A DNA stretch of 54,054 nt from CALJTV01 sp034435835. GTDB lineage: Bacteria > Chloroflexota > Dehalococcoidia > GIF9 > UBA5629. The notes beneath the pieces are model-generated. The model saw nothing but the letters and a program-made list of their open reading frames with translations, did no database searches and was not told the origin of the DNA. Of this stretch, positions 1 through 7,598 are shown in pieces; the stretch's first letter is position 1, and the number at the start of each line of letters is the position of its first letter. The stretch lies in NCBI GenBank assembly GCA_034435835.1, contig DAOTWF010000010.1, positions 1 through 54,054 on the forward strand, written 5' to 3'. The position numbers were made by a program, and so were the translations under genes.

Positions 1-72
1 GGCGATTAGCTCAGCGGTTAGAGCGCCTGTCTTACACACAGGAGGTCAGTGGTTCAAGTCCACTATCGCCCA
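1..72 (+). tRNA. tRNA-Val (anticodon TAC), first base missing
   Basis: A cloverleaf is visible with D arm GCTC/GAGC, anticodon arm CCTGT/ACAGG around loop CTTACAC (anticodon TAC, valine), and T arm AGTGG/CCACT with loop TTCAAGT. The 3' acceptor strand ATCGCCC needs a G just before the first window base to pair fully, so the gene is cut by one base at the left edge. CCA is not encoded; the discriminator is A at 72. Confidence 0.95.
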
Positions 73-206
73 CATATCATTTGACGCATTGTCTTAAAGC
101 CTTATAGCGTGAATAGTGAGGTGCTGGTCACCATTTTTCCTGCGATAGCCTGGAGGCAGGCCAGGTGTGCAGCGGCTCGTTCAGTGTGCCGATCCTGAGG
201 CTCAAG

Positions 207-410
207 TCAGCGGACATCACCGCCGAGGATGGCAGCTTTTACTTCTGGGTTGAGATCATAATCTTTTAAGGCTTCTTGAGAGCTTTTAGTGGGCTTTGCG
301 AGGAAGCGGACATCATCCCTGGCTCGAGCCAATATGGTCCTCAGAGCTTTAACTTCAGGGTCTGGCGCATAGCTTATTACTTGGGGACTGCGGCTAGGTT
401 TGACCACCAA
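207..410 (-). CDS. small protein of unknown function, paralog B (possibly truncated)
   Basis: This 67-residue reading frame resembles the gene at 1337-1663. The shared segment runs ILARARDD...SQEALKDYDLNPEVKAAILGGDVR and corresponds to LARAADEP...HEALKEYYTLTREEKAALANGDIR in the paralog. It stops exactly where the paralog continues with KIEQWVGKLDKR, so the C-terminus may be lost. The start is a TTG (410) or GTG (407) with no clear ribosome binding site, and it lies just behind a decayed transporter gene, so it may itself be decaying. The pattern (short helix, DP/NP-x-EAL-x-Y, L-T-x-E-E, G-D-I) recalls small LigA-like or RiPP-leader-like proteins, but I cannot assign a function. Confidence 0.45.
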   Translation of the reverse strand: MVVKPSRSPQVISYAPDPEVKALRTILARARDDVRFLAKPTKSSQEALKDYDLNPEVKAAILGGDVR

Positions 411-425
411 GTTTTTTAACCACGA

Positions 426-1274
426 TCAGCAACTTACTGCCTCGGCAGTGTGTTTCTTGCGGAGGTATATCAGCCAGTATATGCTACCAATAAACGTACC
501 ACCAACGGTATTACCCAGAGTGATCGGGACAAGGTTGTTTATGAAATCCAGCACGTTGAGGTTAGTAACTCGGACAGCGGTTACCCCAGCTGCCTTGAGA
601 ACTTCAGTTTGTCCGCTCAGTGCTATGCCTATCGGGATGAGGTACATATTTGCGATGCTGTGTTCGAAGCAACAGGCGACAGATGCGGTGATAGGGAAGA
701 GTATGGCAAAAATCTTGTCCACCGTGCTGTGGGCACCAAAGCACAGTCATACAGCCAGACATACCAGGGCATTGTACGTTATGCCGCGGGAAAAGGCTGT
801 CCAGAACGAAAAGTTCACTTTGGCATTGGCAATGAGCAATGCGTTTGCACCGACCTTATAAGCGCCCAGAACCGGCTGTAACATACCACCAGCATCAGGA
901 GCAGTGCACCGACGAGGTTGGTGAGGTAGACAATGCCCCGGTTCCGAAATAAGAATATGTGTGATATCCCTGTCTTACCGCTAGCGCGACTCGTTACCAT
1001 AAGCGCGTTTCCCGTCAATAACTCGGTCCCAGCTAGTACCACCAAGATAAGCCGCAGACAGAAGACTACCCCACCCAGCAGCTTGCTCAGACCAAGCCCG
1101 ACCGGTATGTCAATGGTGAGAAGTGATAGGTTGAAGGCATCCTTTTCCCTTGGTTAACCTCACCGTTTCCATCTTTACTGCCATCTCTGCAGGGGGCCGA
1201 CAGTCTGTAGCGGCGCAGCTCTTCAACTCTTCCAGAAGGAGCTGCAGCCGGGAGATGTCAGGGGTTAGAGCCAT
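426..1274 (-). pseudogene. formate/nitrite transporter (FNT/FocA family), decayed
   Basis: Pieces of one FNT channel are spread over different frames. The N-terminal part (PPAEMAVKMETV) runs from an ATG at 1274 with GGGAG upstream. The next part (GLGLSKLLGG, VVLAGTELLTGNALMV, VYLTNLVGALLL) is in another frame after about 1140, where the first membrane segment seems deleted. A frameshift near 885-895 leads to GANALLIANAKVNFSFW. An in-frame TGA at 749-747 stands where the family usually has Trp, after VCLAV. The C-terminal part keeps the family hallmarks FPITASVACCFEHSIANMYLIP and LVPITLGNTVGG. At least three lesions make inactivation more likely than sequencing error. It sits between two paralogous small genes, so an earlier operon probably imported formate or a similar small anion beside acetate genes. 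Confidence 0.88.
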
Positions 1275-1336
1275 TTTTCTCCCGGTCTTTACAATTCTCT
1301 ACCGGAGGCCTTTGTGTCCGTCATGGTAGCGCTCTT

Positions 1337-1663
1337 TTACCGTTTTTCTTGAGAGAGTCTATACCACAACCATGTTGATAACCGCTTGTCCAGCTTGCCT
1401 ACCCATTGCTCGATCTTGCGGATATCGCCGTTGGCTAGGGCTGCTTTTTCCTCCCGTGTGAGGGTATAGTATTCTTTCAAGGCTTCGTGTGGGTTGTCTG
1501 CCAGGCGAGCCATGAACTCAGGCTCGTCGGCAGCTCTTGCCAGTACCGAGAGTATCGCCCATCTACCCGCTATACCTTCCTTGGGCACAACTGTGGGTGC
1601 GTAGACCAATTCCTTGAACTGCTTTACTTCTTTTTCAGGTTCTGCTCGAATTCCCTTAGCCAT
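1337..1663 (-). CDS. small protein of unknown function, paralog A
   Basis: This soluble protein of about 108 residues has no signal peptide or membrane segment. The start is placed at the ATG at 1663 because AGGAG lies about nine bases upstream; an ATG three codons earlier would overlap the ribosome binding site. The central segment LARAADEPEFMARLADNPHE then ALKEYYTLTREEKAALANGD and IRKIEQWVG is shared with the short proteins at 207-410 and, more weakly, 5010-5201. The layout (helix, DP-type turn, L-T-x-E-E-x-A-A-L, G-D) resembles small LigA-like domains and the leader part of some RiPP precursors. No modifying enzyme is nearby, so function is unknown. It follows the acetate transporter gene on the same strand and precedes the broken FNT channel gene. 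Confidence 0.7.
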   Translation of the reverse strand: MAKGIRAEPEKEVKQFKELVYAPTVVPKEGIAGRWAILSVLARAADEPEFMARLADNPHEALKEYYTLTREEKAALANGDIRKIEQWVGKLDKRLSTWLWYRLSQEKR

Positions 1664-1771
1664 TTTGTTCATCTCCTTTCTTTTCTGTCCACTTCCAGTG
1701 TATCATGCGCTATGACTGGCCACCCTTGGCCATCGGTTCTAGTCTTGCATGTACTTCGGGCTACTGGGGAT

Positions 1772-1784
1772 TCTAGATTGGGTT
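1772..1784 (-). promoter_or_regulatory. 13-bp motif shared with the region upstream of the third paralog
   Basis: The minus-strand motif AACCCAATCTAGA lies about 109 bases upstream of the small gene at 1663. The same 13 bases occur at 5287-5299, about 86 bases upstream of the paralog starting at 5201. Both copies are preceded on the minus strand by a G-run and CA. A shared regulator site or leader element is inferred; no factor is known. Confidence 0.4.
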
Positions 1785-1823
1785 GCCCCAAAGTACTAGT
1801 TTCTCGACAGTCCTGTTTGCCCG

Positions 1824-2399
1824 CTAGTTTGAGAACATCCCGAGCGGCAGTACCCATTTACCGAACTTGTCATGCAGTACTATGGCTGCTGAGCCGTAAG
1901 CTGCTGCGGCACCGCAGAGTATACCTTCGATGCCTGCGACCACTGCCGGTAGGGCACCGAAGAATACTGCCGCAAGCAGGAAAAACAGTATGGTCAGGGT
2001 GGTGAACACGATAATGTGCAACACCGACATTTTGAGAGTGCCGAGGGTCATATAGCCGGTAAATATCCCCCAGCATATGAACAGCCACGCCAGACCGGAG
2101 TTTTCCATCTCAACAATGCCCATCCAATGCAGCAGGAAGTAGAAGCTCAGTCCTATCCAGAATAGCCCATAAGAAGTGAATGCAGTTAGCCCGAAGGTAT
2201 CACCTCTACGGGCGTCTATTATTCCAGCGATAATCTGGGCTGTGCCTCCCCAGAAGAACCCATATATCAGTGGTAGTGTACCCTGGATAAGTCCTAAATT
2301 ATGTATTTGCAGCAGGATGGTATTCAGTCCGAACCCAGCTAGTCCCAGAGCACCCGGGTTTGCCCACCGGGTGCTTTCAGTTGACATAGCCTCCGCCAT
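1824..2399 (-). CDS. satP: acetate uptake transporter, AceTr (GPR1/FUN34/YaaH) family
   Basis: This 191-residue membrane protein has about six hydrophobic segments. Near the N-terminus it has WANPGALGLAGFGLNTIL, which matches the family signature N-P-x-x-L-G-L-x-x-F. These proteins move acetate or succinate with protons. The start is set at the ATG at 2399 because AGGAG lies nine bases upstream. A longer frame opening with a GTG at 2459 would overlap the acs stop codon but lacks its own ribosome binding site outside acs. It sits directly downstream of acetyl-CoA synthetase on the same strand, which supports acetate as substrate: import followed by activation to acetyl-CoA. Confidence 0.9.
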   Translation of the reverse strand: MAEAMSTESTRWANPGALGLAGFGLNTILLQIHNLGLIQGTLPLIYGFFWGGTAQIIAGIIDARRGDTFGLTAFTSYGLFWIGLSFYFLLHWMGIVEMENSGLAWLFICWGIFTGYMTLGTLKMSVLHIIVFTTLTILFFLLAAVFFGALPAVVAGIEGILCGAAAAYGSAAIVLHDKFGKWVLPLGMFSN

Positions 2400-2455
2400 T
2401 TCCAGTCTCTCCTTTCTGTGTTTTTGATAAGCGGTTCGTGTGTTTTCGAGGAAAT

Positions 2456-4423
2456 TCACAACCGCTCTTTTACTAGTAAGTCGACCACTGAGGGATCGGC
2501 TAGGGTGGTCGTGTCTCCTAGGTTATCCACATCACCGGCGGCGATCTTGGTGAGTATCCTTCTCATGATCTTGCCGCTTCTTGTCTTTGGTAAGGCATCA
2601 GCAAACTGGATCTTGTCCGGTGTAGCGATGGGACCGATCTCTTTCCGTACATGGGCGATGAGTTCTTTCTTCAGTTCTTCAGACCTTTCCACGTCGGCTT
2701 TCAGCGTGACAAAAGCATAGATGCCCTGCCCTTTTATTTCATGTGGCATGCCGACTACTGCGGCCTCAGCCACCTTTGGGTGGGAGACCAGGGCACTTTC
2801 GACCTCGGCCGTTCCTATGCGGTGTCCGGAGACGTTGATGACATCATCTATGCGTCCCATCAACCAGTAGTAGCCGTCCTCATCTATTCGGGCGCCGTCG
2901 CCGGTGGTGTAAACGCCAGGAAAGCGGACAAAGTATGTGCTCTTGAACCTTTCCGGGTCACCGTAGACACCGCGCATCAGTCCTGGCCAGGGCCGCTTTA
3001 TCACCAGATAGCCGCCCTCGTTTATATCCGCGGGTGTCCCGTCCTCGCGGAGGACAGCTGGCACAATTCCGGGTAAAGGCAATGTGGCTGAGCCCGGCTT
3101 CAATGGGGTGGCACCGGGTAGGGGTGCGATCAGAATACCCCCTGTCTCTGTCTGCCACCACGTGTCTACAATGGGGCATCTGCCTTTGCCTATAACATTG
3201 TAGTACCACATCCAGGCTTCAGGGTTGATGGGTTCACCGACTGAACCCAGAATACGTAGAGAACTCAGGTCATGTTTGTTAGGCCATTCTTCCCCCTCCC
3301 TCATCAGAGCACGGAGTGCGGTAGGTGCGGTGTAGAAAATGGTGACCTGATACTTTTCCACGATCTCCCAGAACCTGTCTGGGTGTGGGTATGTTGGGAT
3401 GCCTTCAAACATGAGGCTGGTGGCGCCATAGGAGAGTGGACCATAAACGATGTAGCTGTGTCCGGTCACCCAGCCGATGTCGGCTGTGCACCAGAAAGTG
3501 TCCTCTTCCTTCACGTCGAAAACCCATTTGAAGGTCTGGTAGCAGTACAGCAAGTAGCCAGCCTGGGTGTGTAGCACCCCTTTGGGCTTCCCGGTGCTGC
3601 CACTTGTATACAGGATAAACAGTGGATCCTCAGCATCCATGGCCTCGGGCCCGCTGTAGCCTTTCAAATCGTCGGCAGCCATTTCATCGTCCCACCAGTG
3701 GTCACGTCCCTCCTTCATGGGCACTTCAATGTTTGCCCTCTTTACCACTATCACATCTTTTACATCAGGACAGGATTCCAGTGCTTGATCGGCATTGTCC
3801 TTGCTCCTGATTATCCTGCCGCCGCGGTAATAGCCATCGGCACAGATAAGCATTTTTGCCCCGCAGTCCAGTATCCGGTCTCTCAGCGCGTCAGCGCTGA
3901 ACCCACCGAAAACAACGCTATGGACGGCGCCTATCCTGGCACATGCCAGCATGGCGATAGGCAGTTCAGGTACCATAGGTAGATAGATGGTCACTCTGTC
4001 CCCCTTCCGTACCCCACGTTTTTTCAAAACATTGGCAAACTTGCATACCTCTTTATATAGCTGCTGGTATGTCAATATTTTACTGTCGCCAATGTCGCCT
4101 TCCCATATTAGGGCTGCTTTGTTGCGCCTCCATGTTTTTAAATGTCTGTCAATGCAGTTATGGCAGACGTTAAGCTTGCCACCGACGAACCACTGGTGTT
4201 TGCCCTCTTTGAAATCTTCTACAAGAACTTTGTCCCACTTCCTGTACCAATCCAGTTGTCCAGCCATCTCAGCCCAGAAGCCTTCTGGGTCCTCGACAGA
4301 CCACTGATAAATGTCTCTATATTCGATCAGATTTCTGATATATGCTTTTTCGCTCAACTCCCTCGGCGGATTGAAAACCCGTTTCTCATCCATCATTGAG
4401 GTGATAGTCTTGCGTTCTTCCAT
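2456..4423 (-). CDS. acs: acetyl-CoA synthetase (AMP-forming)
   Basis: The 655-residue length is typical of the family. It converts acetate, ATP and CoA to acetyl-CoA, AMP and pyrophosphate in the cytoplasm. Visible motifs are the N-terminal ACS domain (about 20-80), the P-loop-like YTSGSTGKPKGVLHT, the aryl/acyl-binding WWQTETGG, the hinge region YYWLMGRIDDVINVSGHRIG, and the C-terminal PKTRSGKIMRR. The lysine of that last motif (about K618) is the catalytic lysine that is acetylated in many homologs. GGAG precedes the ATG at a good distance. A cyclic-nucleotide-binding protein lies upstream and the acetate transporter overlaps downstream, so this is an acetate-assimilation operon. The WWQTE pocket with Trp favours acetate over larger acids. 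Confidence 0.97.
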   Translation of the reverse strand: MEERKTITSMMDEKRVFNPPRELSEKAYIRNLIEYRDIYQWSVEDPEGFWAEMAGQLDWYRKWDKVLVEDFKEGKHQWFVGGKLNVCHNCIDRHLKTWRRNKAALIWEGDIGDSKILTYQQLYKEVCKFANVLKKRGVRKGDRVTIYLPMVPELPIAMLACARIGAVHSVVFGGFSADALRDRILDCGAKMLICADGYYRGGRIIRSKDNADQALESCPDVKDVIVVKRANIEVPMKEGRDHWWDDEMAADDLKGYSGPEAMDAEDPLFILYTSGSTGKPKGVLHTQAGYLLYCYQTFKWVFDVKEEDTFWCTADIGWVTGHSYIVYGPLSYGATSLMFEGIPTYPHPDRFWEIVEKYQVTIFYTAPTALRALMREGEEWPNKHDLSSLRILGSVGEPINPEAWMWYYNVIGKGRCPIVDTWWQTETGGILIAPLPGATPLKPGSATLPLPGIVPAVLREDGTPADINEGGYLVIKRPWPGLMRGVYGDPERFKSTYFVRFPGVYTTGDGARIDEDGYYWLMGRIDDVINVSGHRIGTAEVESALVSHPKVAEAAVVGMPHEIKGQGIYAFVTLKADVERSEELKKELIAHVRKEIGPIATPDKIQFADALPKTRSGKIMRRILTKIAAGDVDNLGDTTTLADPSVVDLLVKERL

Positions 4424-4526
4424 TCTGTATCTCCTATCTCACAGATTCGGTGGTATGCCGCTTTCACACTTGGCGGAATCTCCTGGTTTGCTTTTTACCG
4501 CTACTATACGGCTCTTGCAGCCTTTA

Positions 4527-4982
4527 CTATATTTGTCCAGTGACTCCCAGAAGCTGGATGTAAGCCTGACGTAGTCTCAGTGCTATGACACGTGCGATCC
4601 CTGTTAGAACCTTGTAGCCAATAGATGGTTTTGTAGAGCACAGGGCAGAAAGCCCCTGTCCATTGAGTGAGAGCACTTGGGTCTTTTCCAGAGCTTTTAC
4701 AGTGGCAGTACAGATATATGGCTCGAGCATGGCTGACCAGCCAAATGCTTCATGGTCTGTCACTGCTTGCACTTGGCGCTGAGCCAGTGGCCCTACTTCC
4801 AAGATAATTCCTACTGTGCCATGCTCGATAACGTAGAGGTTCTTCTCCTTGCTGCCCTGTTTGCAGATTATGGTACCTGCTTCGAATTCCTCGATCTTAC
4901 ATATGTTTTCTATCTCGCGGAGCTCCTCGTCATTCAAAGCTGTAAATACATCACACTTCCTGAGTACTTCGGTTTTTGTCAT
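4527..4982 (-). CDS. cyclic nucleotide-binding domain protein without a DNA-binding domain
   Basis: At 151 residues this covers only the effector half of a Crp/Fnr protein. The beta-barrel signature is present (FEAGTIICKQGSKEKNLYVI, EHGTVGIIL, HEAFGWSAML), followed by the long helix, after which the protein ends. No helix-turn-helix follows, so it cannot act as a conventional Crp repressor or activator. It may regulate a partner in the manner of Pat-type or PrkA-type modules, here perhaps acetyl-CoA synthetase, although no acetyltransferase domain is fused. AAGGAG is correctly spaced from the ATG at 4982. It lies between the small paralog at 5010-5201 and acs on the same strand. Ligand binding is not assured. 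Confidence 0.85.
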   Translation of the reverse strand: MTKTEVLRKCDVFTALNDEELREIENICKIEEFEAGTIICKQGSKEKNLYVIEHGTVGIILEVGPLAQRQVQAVTDHEAFGWSAMLEPYICTATVKALEKTQVLSLNGQGLSALCSTKPSIGYKVLTGIARVIALRLRQAYIQLLGVTGQI

Positions 4983-5009
4983 ATACCCATCTCCTTGCTG
5001 CTCTGAATT

Positions 5010-5201
5010 TCAGAATGTGCTGAGGCAGCTGTTGACGAAGCACGATTCCTCTTTCGTCGTAAGAAGCCCATATTCTTTGAATATCTCATGAGGACTACCC
5101 GTCAGGTGGGCGAGTATAACCGGGTTACTAGCAACCTTTGTCAACATCGCTAGCAGGGCTGCCCGGTCCAGTGTTACTTTTTTGGTGGTCCTTACTTCCA
5201 T
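5010..5201 (-). CDS. small protein of unknown function, paralog C with Cys-containing tail
   Basis: This 63-residue protein has the segment LLAMLTKVASNPVILAHLTG then SPHEIFKEYGLLTTKEES. That parallels LARAADEPEFMARLADNPHE and ALKEYYTLTREEK of the gene at 1337-1663. Unlike the others it ends shortly after the LTTKEE motif with CFVNSCLSTF, a short tail with two Cys plus Ser and Thr. A GGGGG-type ribosome binding site lies about 11 bases before the ATG. It is the first gene of the minus-strand acetate cluster. The shape (helical leader-like part plus short Cys tail) could be a RiPP precursor or a small redox or metal protein; no modifying enzyme is in view, so function stays open. Confidence 0.6.
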   Translation of the reverse strand: MEVRTTKKVTLDRAALLAMLTKVASNPVILAHLTGSPHEIFKEYGLLTTKEESCFVNSCLSTF

Positions 5202-5286
5202 GGCTTACTGTTCCCCCTATCCATCATTTTCTTGCTCTCTAGAATAAGTCTATTGGTTCGCTTCCTTTTCTTCGTCGTCCTTTAGC

Positions 5287-5314
5287 TCTAGATTGGGTTT
5301 GTCCCTTTGGACAA
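5287..5314 (-). promoter_or_regulatory. shared 13-bp motif joined to a TTGTCC/GGACAA palindrome
   Basis: This site holds the second copy of the 13-bp motif found at 1772-1784. It abuts a perfect 6+4+6 inverted repeat (TTGTCC-CTTT-GGACAA, 5299-5314). It lies in the divergent intergenic region between the small-protein/acs cluster and the response regulator gene. An operator for the acetate cluster is inferred. Confidence 0.4.
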
Positions 5315-5396
5315 TGCTTGTTCATTAACTCAGCGAAGCAACAGGCCGTGTCTCAAGGTTTGCACATGCTTTATGCGGGGACAAGCTGATGCCTCC

Positions 5397-5425
5397 TTGT
5401 TTCTACGGAGTCCATACTCTATAAT
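5397..5425 (+). promoter_or_regulatory. sigma70-type promoter for the response regulator gene
   Basis: TTGTTT (5397-5402), a 17-base spacer and a perfect TATAAT (5420-5425) stand about 30 bases before the GTG start at 5456. The spacing is ideal for a housekeeping sigma factor. Confidence 0.6.
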
Positions 5426-5455
5426 TAGCCTTGGAAGAAAGCAGGAATTTGGACT

Positions 5456-6145
5456 GTGCGGTCAAGGACGAGGATTTTAATTGCCGATGACCATCCACTG
5501 ATAAGGGAGGCACTGGGACGGGTATTCTCCAGCCAGAAGGACATGGAAGTGGTCGGCGAGGCTGCTGATGGTGGAGAAGCTGTTGAACTTGCCACCAAAT
5601 TGAAGCCCGATGTTCTGGTGATGGATATCATGATGCCCAAAATAGACGGGCTGGAGGCAAGCCGACGGATTAAAAAATTGGCTCCCAAAGTGGCTATCTT
5701 GATTCTGACTGCATACGATGATGACAGTTATGTACTTGGTTTGCTGGAAGCCGGAGCCGCTGGATATTTGATTAAGAGTGCCCGGGGGCAGGACCTTGTG
5801 GATGCCGTAAGGTCCATACGGTCAGGAGAATTTGTGCTTCACCCTAAAATCATCGAAAAATTGCTGCACCGGGCAGTAACGGGCTCAGTCAAGGTTGAGC
5901 AGAAAAAACTGGTAGAACCTCTGACCCCGCGGGAAAAAGAGATACTGAGGCTTGTGGCGAGCGGCATGAGCAATAAAGAGATAGCTGATAAACTATACCT
6001 CAGTCTGCGTACTGTGAAGGCACATCTTTCTAACATTTTCAATAAGATGGAAGTTGCCTCACGCAGCGAGGCCTTGGTCACGGCGTTAAAGCTGGGTATC
6101 ATCAGTCTGGAGGATGTGGCACAGGAGAAAGTGGAGGGACTGTAG
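5456..6145 (+). CDS. NarL/FixJ-family response regulator
   Basis: This 229-residue two-domain regulator starts at GTG. The receiver domain (about 5-122) has acidic D11/D12, the phospho-acceptor D57 in VLVMDIMMP, a Thr in ILILTAYDD and K107-type lysine in YLIKSARG. The C-terminal LuxR-type helix-turn-helix (about 157-215) reads LTPREKEILRLVASGMSNKE and then IADKLYLSLRTVKAHLSNIF. It should bind DNA as a phosphorylated dimer. No sensor kinase is adjacent, so it is an orphan in this window. It is transcribed divergently from the acetate cluster, which makes that cluster a possible target, but this is inference. Confidence 0.93.
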   Translation: MRSRTRILIADDHPLIREALGRVFSSQKDMEVVGEAADGGEAVELATKLKPDVLVMDIMMPKIDGLEASRRIKKLAPKVAILILTAYDDDSYVLGLLEAGAAGYLIKSARGQDLVDAVRSIRSGEFVLHPKIIEKLLHRAVTGSVKVEQKKLVEPLTPREKEILRLVASGMSNKEIADKLYLSLRTVKAHLSNIFNKMEVASRSEALVTALKLGIISLEDVAQEKVEGL

Positions 6146-6193
6146 AGCTTCCAGTTCAGGCGTGATGGATAGAAGACCCGTCGTGACGGGGGT

Positions 6194-6566
6194 TAAGTAG
6201 ATCTGTAAGCCGAGTTCTGTACTCCGAGCCAGTTACCCAGCTCGGAGCGGTGACCATCAGTCTAGCCCCAATGTTGCCATTGGGGTCAAGCGGCCAACCC
6301 GGGGACATCAGCCGGGCACCTGAAACATCCCCCTATTTGGCCTTGCTCCGGATGGGGTTTGCCCAGCCGGCTGGTCACCCAGCCGCTGGTGAGCTTTTGC
6401 CTCACCATTTCACCCTTACCCGCACCAGTTGTTAGCTGGCCGCTGGCGGTGTGTTTCTGTGGCACTTTCCGTAGGGTCACCCCTCCTGGGTGTTACCCAG
6501 CATCCTGCCCGGTGGAGCTCGGACTTTCCTCCCGCCACAGGCGAGCGGTCACCCGATCTACTTAGC
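6194..6566 (-). ncRNA. rnpB: RNase P RNA, bacterial type A
   Basis: The minus strand begins near AAGTAGATCGGGTGACCGC and has the conserved GGCGGGAGGAAAGTCCGAGC (CR I). It ends with the complement of the conserved 3' block, including AGAACTCGGCTTACAGATC and TACTT. The terminal GATCTACTT/AAGTAGATC pairing forms P1. Length of about 370 nt fits type A. It matures tRNA 5' ends together with RnpA. A strong promoter sits just upstream on the minus strand. Reading frames drawn through this region are spurious. Confidence 0.96.
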
Positions 6567-6576
6567 CCCCAGCTAC

Positions 6577-6605
6577 ATTATATGGCAAGCTACAATATAT
6601 GGCAA
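6577..6605 (-). promoter_or_regulatory. promoter of rnpB
   Basis: On the minus strand TTGCCA (6605-6600), a 17-base spacer and TATAAT (6582-6577) place the transcription start at about 6570. That agrees with the predicted RNase P RNA 5' end. Confidence 0.75.
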
Positions 6606-6724
6606 TTTGGATGCGAATTCCATTGCGCGTGGTCTATTCTTAAGTCGCTTGGCGGTCATGGCTGGTACTCAGCCAAAATATCGGTATGGACGAAGTCCGC
6701 CGACAGTGGAAAGCAGACTAGTTT

Positions 6725-6754
6725 TTGATTTGAGTTGGTGGTAGGGTATATACT
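6725..6754 (+). promoter_or_regulatory. promoter for the SDR / enoyl-CoA hydratase pair
   Basis: TTGATT (6725-6730), an 18-base spacer and TATACT (6749-6754) lie about 36 bases upstream of the SDR start codon, with an AGGGGG ribosome binding site between. Confidence 0.5.
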
Positions 6755-6790
6755 GTTCCAAAGCTGATTAACAATATAAGGGGGTATACT

Positions 6791-7558
6791 ATGAGCTTCT
6801 CTATGGACAATTTCTTCCTCAAGGGAAAGGTGGCGCTAGTAACTGGGGGGAGCCGCGGCATCGGGAAAGCTGTCGCTTTGGGTCTGGCTAAGGCTGGCGC
6901 CGATGTTGCCTTGACTAGCCGGAAGCTGCCTGACTTGGAGGCAGTGGCTGGGGAAATCAAAGCTCTAGGAAGAAAAGCGCTGGCTGTGGCAGCCCATGTG
7001 GGGAGACTTGAGGAGATAGCAGGTCTAGTCGCCAAGGTGAAGGACGAATTTGGCAGGATTGATATCCTGGTCAACAATGCTGCTACCAATCCTACCATAG
7101 ACTCAGCACTCGATATACAGGAACGCGCCTGGGACGCTATCATGAACTTGAACTTGAAAGGGCTATTCTTTCTCAGCCAGGCGATTGCCAAATTGATGAA
7201 AGAGCAGGGAGGCGGGACAATTATCAATATCAGCTCAGTGGCTGGGATTACCCCCGATATTTTGCCCGTTTACTCGATAAGCAAAGCTGGGGTAATAATG
7301 GCTACCAAGGTGATGGCAAAAGAATGGGCAAAGTATAACATAAGGGTAAATGCCATAGCCCCTGGGTTGGTCAAAACCCGTTTCAGCGAAGCTCTGTGGA
7401 GCAATCCAGAGATTTTGCAGGGTGCTCTGGCGGGAACACCGTTGGGGAGGATAGCCGAGCCCGATGATATGGTAGGTGCAGTCATCTTCTTAGCCTCGGA
7501 TGCCTCTACTTATGTGACAGGGCAGGTGCTAGCCGTGGACGGTGGCGCTACGATATAA
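6791..7558 (+). CDS. short-chain dehydrogenase/reductase (FabG-like)
   Basis: This classical SDR has 255 residues. The cofactor-binding TGGSRGIG motif is at 18-25, NNAAT follows strand 4, and the catalytic Ser-Tyr-Lys set includes Y161 and K165 in YSISK. The C-terminal end VTGQVLAVDGG is typical of FabG-like enzymes. It reduces or oxidises a hydroxy/keto group with NAD(P)H; the substrate cannot be read from sequence. AGGGGG lies before the ATG. The enoyl-CoA hydratase gene follows by 40 bases, so the pair may act on acyl-CoA intermediates in successive steps (hydration then dehydrogenation). Confidence 0.92.
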   Translation: MSFSMDNFFLKGKVALVTGGSRGIGKAVALGLAKAGADVALTSRKLPDLEAVAGEIKALGRKALAVAAHVGRLEEIAGLVAKVKDEFGRIDILVNNAATNPTIDSALDIQERAWDAIMNLNLKGLFFLSQAIAKLMKEQGGGTIINISSVAGITPDILPVYSISKAGVIMATKVMAKEWAKYNIRVNAIAPGLVKTRFSEALWSNPEILQGALAGTPLGRIAEPDDMVGAVIFLASDASTYVTGQVLAVDGGATI

Positions 7559-7598
7559 TTTGATAGCCGGAAAACAAATTTAGCACAGGAGGGTGGCA

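Noticed and set aside
400..1157. Plus-strand frames of 143-153 and 74 residues opposite the FNT remnant
   Set aside because: They have low-complexity, Cys/His-rich composition without domain signals, while the minus strand shows clear FNT motifs; they are antisense shadows of a decayed gene.
6250..6744. Several plus- and minus-strand frames of 60-100 residues
   Set aside because: They lie on RNase P RNA and its promoter; the conserved RNA blocks explain the sequence.
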